From Deltaproteobacteria bacterium (GTDB lineage Bacteria; Desulfobacterota; Desulfobacteria; Desulfobacterales; JAFDDL01): DNA of 9,463 nt. The notes below the pieces were generated by a model that was given only the letters and a program-made list of their open reading frames with translations, did no database searches and was not told the DNA's origin. Position numbers and translations under genes: made by a program. The stretch's first letter is position 1. Every line of letters begins with the position of its first letter. Below, piece after piece: positions 7,064 through 9,463 of the stretch. The stretch spans positions 1-9,463 of the forward strand of contig JAFDDL010000206.1 of NCBI GenBank assembly GCA_019310865.1, in the 5' to 3' direction.

Positions 7064-8942
7064 ATTCCACAAGGTTTCCTTTTTCGGCCAGCCAGGCCCG
7101 GCGGTCTTTTGCCCGTTTTTTGCTTAAGAGCATATCCAAAACCCGATCCGGTTCTGAATTTGGATCTATGGTCAATTGGACCAGCCGCCTCGTGTCTTTT
7201 GCCATTGTGGTTTCCCGCAATTGCATGGGATTCATCTCACCGAGCCCCTTGAAGCGCTGCACCTGGATGTTGCCCTTTTTCTTTTCCGCAGCGATTCTAT
7301 CCAAAATGCCTTCCTTTTCCGCATCATCCAGGGCATAGAACACCTCTTTGCCCATATCGATTCGATATAGTGGCGGCATGGCCACATGTATATGGCCGGC
7401 AGAGACAAGGGGGCGAAAATGTCGCAGAAAAAGCGCTGTGATCAGGGTGGCGATGTGCAAGCCGTCCGAATCGGCATCCGCCAGGATGCAAATCTTACCG
7501 TAACGCAAGCCATCGAGATCCGTTGAACCCGGGTCTACGCCGATGGCCACGGAAATGTCATGAATTTCCTTTGAATTCAAGATGGCGCCGCCATCGACCT
7601 CCCAGGTGTTTAAAATCTTACCCCGCAGGGGCATGATGGCTTGAAATTGTCGGTCCCGGGCTTGCTTGGCCGATCCGCCGGCGCTGTCACCTTCCACGAG
7701 GAACAATTCGGACTGCATCGGGTCCTGGCCCACACAATCGGCCAATTTTCCCGGCAGGGCGGGCCCGCTTATCACCTTTTTTCGGGCCACCTGTTTCCCG
7801 GCCCGCTGACGTTTCTGTGCACTTCGAATGGCGATTTCCGCAATTTGCTCGGCATCCTCGGTATTTTGGTTGAGCCAAAGGCTGAACGCATCCTTCACGA
7901 CACCGGAGACAAAGGCAGCGCATTGCCGGGAGGACAGACGCTCCTTGGTCTGTCCGGAAAACTGTGGGTCTTGCATCTTGATGGACAGGACGTAACTGCA
8001 CTGCTCCCAGATATCTTCCGGGGCGATCTTGACGCCCCGGGGGATCAGATTTCGGAACTCGCAAAATTCTCGAATTGCCCCGAGCAGACCGGTGCGAAAT
8101 CCGTTGACATGGGTTCCCCCCAGGGAGGTGGGAATCAGGTTGACATAGCTTTCGGCCACGATTTCGCCGGCTTCGGGCAACCAGGCCACAGCCCAGTCAA
8201 CCGTTTCGGTTTTTCCTTTAAATACCCCGGTAAACGGATCCCGGGGCAAAAGAAGGCTGCCCGTGGCGCATTCCACAAGATAATCTTGAAGGCCTCCTGA
8301 ATATTGCCAGTCCTCCGTATTACCGGTCTTTCGGTCGTGAAGTCTCACAAACAGACCGGCGCACAGGACCGCTTTGGCCCGAAGGGTATGGCGAAGCCGT
8401 GCGCGGGAAAGCTTCGGGGAGTCGAAATAGCCCGGATCCGGCCAGAAGCGGATCGTGGTGCCGGTGTTTCGTTTGCCCACGGTGCCGGTGACCGTCAGCT
8501 CCTGGGTTTTTTCACCGCCTTCATACACCATTTCGTAAAGGCTACCGTCGCGCCGGATGGCAATATGGAGACGTTTTGACAGCGCATTGACCACCGATAC
8601 CCCGACTCCGTGAAGGCCGCCGGAAAACTGGTAATTCTTGTTTGAAAATTTGGCCCCGGCATGCAGGCGGCTTAAAATCAGCTCCACACCGGGAATGCCT
8701 TCCTCCGGATGAAGATCCACCGGCATGCCCCGACCATTGTCTCTCACCTCGAGGGAATCATCCGGGTGAAGGGTCACTTCAATCCGAGTTGCATAACCGG
8801 CAATGGCCTCATCCACGCTGTTGTCGATTACCTCGTGGGCCAGGTGATTGGGGCGTGTGGTGTCGGTATACATGCCGGGTCTTCGGCGGACCGGTTCCAG
8901 CCCGTTTAAAACTTCAATCGATTCTGCCGTGTAATCGTTCAT
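7062..8942 (-). CDS. parE: DNA topoisomerase IV subunit B (ATPase)
   Basis: This 626-residue protein matches E. coli-type ParE (630 residues) throughout. The GHKL ATPase domain shows [10 protein letters not shown] (37-46; Glu37 general base, Asn41 magnesium ligand), RDNGRGMP (67-74; Asp68 adenine contact) and the lid [17 protein letters not shown] (106-122). The transducer domain has GGTHVNG (275-281) and [14 protein letters not shown] (331-344, containing the ATP-sensing QTK loop, Lys333). The TOPRIM domain has [16 protein letters not shown] (412-427, Glu417), PLRGKILN (438-445) and the metal-binding LADADSDG (487-494; Asp489, Asp491, Asp493), ending with [11 protein letters not shown] (562-572). 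It pairs with ParC to form an A2B2 enzyme that uses ATP to decatenate and relax DNA. The start ATG (8942) overlaps the TGA of the upstream membrane gene as ATGA, indicating translational coupling. An AAGG lies about ten bases upstream. Confidence 0.97.
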   Translation of the reverse strand: MNDYTAESIEVLNGLEPVRRRPGMYTDTTRPNHLAHEVIDNSVDEAIAGYATRIEVTLHPDDSLEVRDNGRGMPVDLHPEEGIPGVELILSRLHAGAKFSNKNYQFSGGLHGVGVSVVNALSKRLHIAIRRDGSLYEMVYEGGEKTQELTVTGTVGKRNTGTTIRFWPDPGYFDSPKLSRARLRHTLRAKAVLCAGLFVRLHDRKTGNTEDWQYSGGLQDYLVECATGSLLLPRDPFTGVFKGKTETVDWAVAWLPEAGEIVAESYVNLIPTSLGGTHVNGFRTGLLGAIREFCEFRNLIPRGVKIAPEDIWEQCSYVLSIKMQDPQFSGQTKERLSSRQCAAFVSGVVKDAFSLWLNQNTEDAEQIAEIAIRSAQKRQRAGKQVARKKVISGPALPGKLADCVGQDPMQSELFLVEGDSAGGSAKQARDRQFQAIMPLRGKILNTWEVDGGAILNSKEIHDISVAIGVDPGSTDLDGLRYGKICILADADSDGLHIATLITALFLRHFRPLVSAGHIHVAMPPLYRIDMGKEVFYALDDAEKEGILDRIAAEKKKGNIQVQRFKGLGEMNPMQLRETTMAKDTRRLVQLTIDPNSEPDRVLDMLLSKKRAKDRRAWLAEKGNLVE

Positions 8943-9463
8943 TCGTCTGTTACCTTCACTTGCGATTGGCTTTCACCGGTATCGATGGGTGCCTGGCCGG
9001 CAAGCTCCCGGCTTCGAAGTTGCCAGGCGCGCAGGACAGCCTGAACGAGTGTTGCCAGCGGAATAGCGAAAAATACACCCCAAAAACCCCATATACCGCC
9101 GAATACCAGCACGGATGTCACAATGGCGATGGGATGAATATTGACCACCTCGGATAACAGAAGCGGTACCAGCAAATTGCCGTCAATGAGTTGAATGACG
9201 GCGTAGGCGATCATCAGGTAGGTGAACTCGGTGCTGAGCCCCCATTGAAACAGGGCCATGAGCGCCACCGGAAAGGTGACCACGGTGGCACCGATATAGG
9301 GCACCAGAACCGACAGCCCCACCAGCAGGCCGATGAGCATGGCCACCTTTAAACCCAGGAGGGCAAAGGTGACATAGCTGGCCATCCAAATGATGAGCAC
9401 TTCCCAGAATTTACCCCGCAGATAATTGCCTAACTGCAGGTTCACCTCTGCCCAGGCCTGCTT
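8939..9463 (-). CDS. AI-2E family (PerM-like) transporter, C-terminal part
   Basis: The last 174 codons of a polytopic membrane protein; the N-terminal half is beyond the right edge and the frame is open to position 9463 (the GTG at 9445 is internal, not a start). The family (PF01594, including E. coli PerM and TqsA) is usually about 350 residues. Visible hallmarks are [20 protein letters not shown] in the membrane region, [21 protein letters not shown], and [20 protein letters not shown]. The DGNLLVP and SEVVNIHP stretches are closest to PerM. About four or five hydrophobic segments can be seen, followed by a soluble tail of about 30 residues. It is the first of three co-oriented genes, overlapping parE by four bases. 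Transport of autoinducer-2 is shown only for TqsA; for PerM-like members the substrate is unsettled, so none is assigned here. Confidence 0.9.
   Translation of the reverse strand, partial: KQAWAEVNLQLGNYLRGKFWEVLIIWMASYVTFALLGLKVAMLIGLLVGLSVLVPYIGATVVTFPVALMALFQWGLSTEFTYLMIAYAVIQLIDGNLLVPLLLSEVVNIHPIAIVTSVLVFGGIWGFWGVFFAIPLATLVQAVLRAWQLRSRELAGQAPIDTGESQSQVKVTDE

Noticed and set aside
7641..8300. A 219-codon plus-strand open frame inside parE
   Set aside because: It is fully antisense to the most conserved stretches of parE and its product has no coherent domain.

Overview
The window is about 9.5 kb of dense bacterial chromosome of moderate GC content, with no sign of phage, transposase or CRISPR. 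The closest overall match is a Desulfobacterota (delta-proteobacterial, Desulfobacterales-like) genome. That is an inference: the receiver plus PEP/pyruvate-binding protein is a family I associate with that group and with Bacteroidetes, while the topoisomerase IV genes look proteobacterial. No rRNA or other decisive phylogenetic marker is present.

Layout from left to right: (i) 1-505, minus strand, the N-terminal 168 codons of mnmG, a tRNA wobble-uridine modification flavoprotein that runs off the left edge. (ii) About 100 bp of divergent promoter region. (iii) 610-1524, plus strand, a YhcC/TIGR01212-type radical SAM protein. (iv) About 130 bp with a good sigma70-like promoter and a strong ribosome binding site. 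(v) 1654-2913 and 2895-4619, plus strand, two overlapping frames. The first carries two receiver domains (one degenerate, one with an intact phosphorylation site). The second carries the ATP-grasp PEP/pyruvate-binding domain of PEP synthase/PPDK and a family-specific C-terminal region, but no phosphohistidine or pyruvate-binding domain. (vi) 4617-4762, a long imperfect inverted repeat in the convergent junction. (vii) Minus strand: an AI-2E/PerM-type membrane protein (partial, off the right edge), then parE, then parC. The first two overlap by ATGA and the second two are separated by 10 bp, so they form a compact operon.

Most of the genes are housekeeping: tRNA modification and chromosome decatenation by topoisomerase IV. 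The least understood part is the central receiver/ATP-grasp pair. As I remember the family, these two halves normally form a single polypeptide of about 1000 residues. Here a one-base frame difference at about 2893-2897 separates them, in a place where contraction of a G run would explain it. So the pair is either a recent frameshift, a sequencing error, or a natural split with translational coupling. A phospho-receiver controlling an ATP-grasp domain that lacks the rest of the PEP synthase machinery is a plausible signalling or enzymatic system whose function I cannot state.
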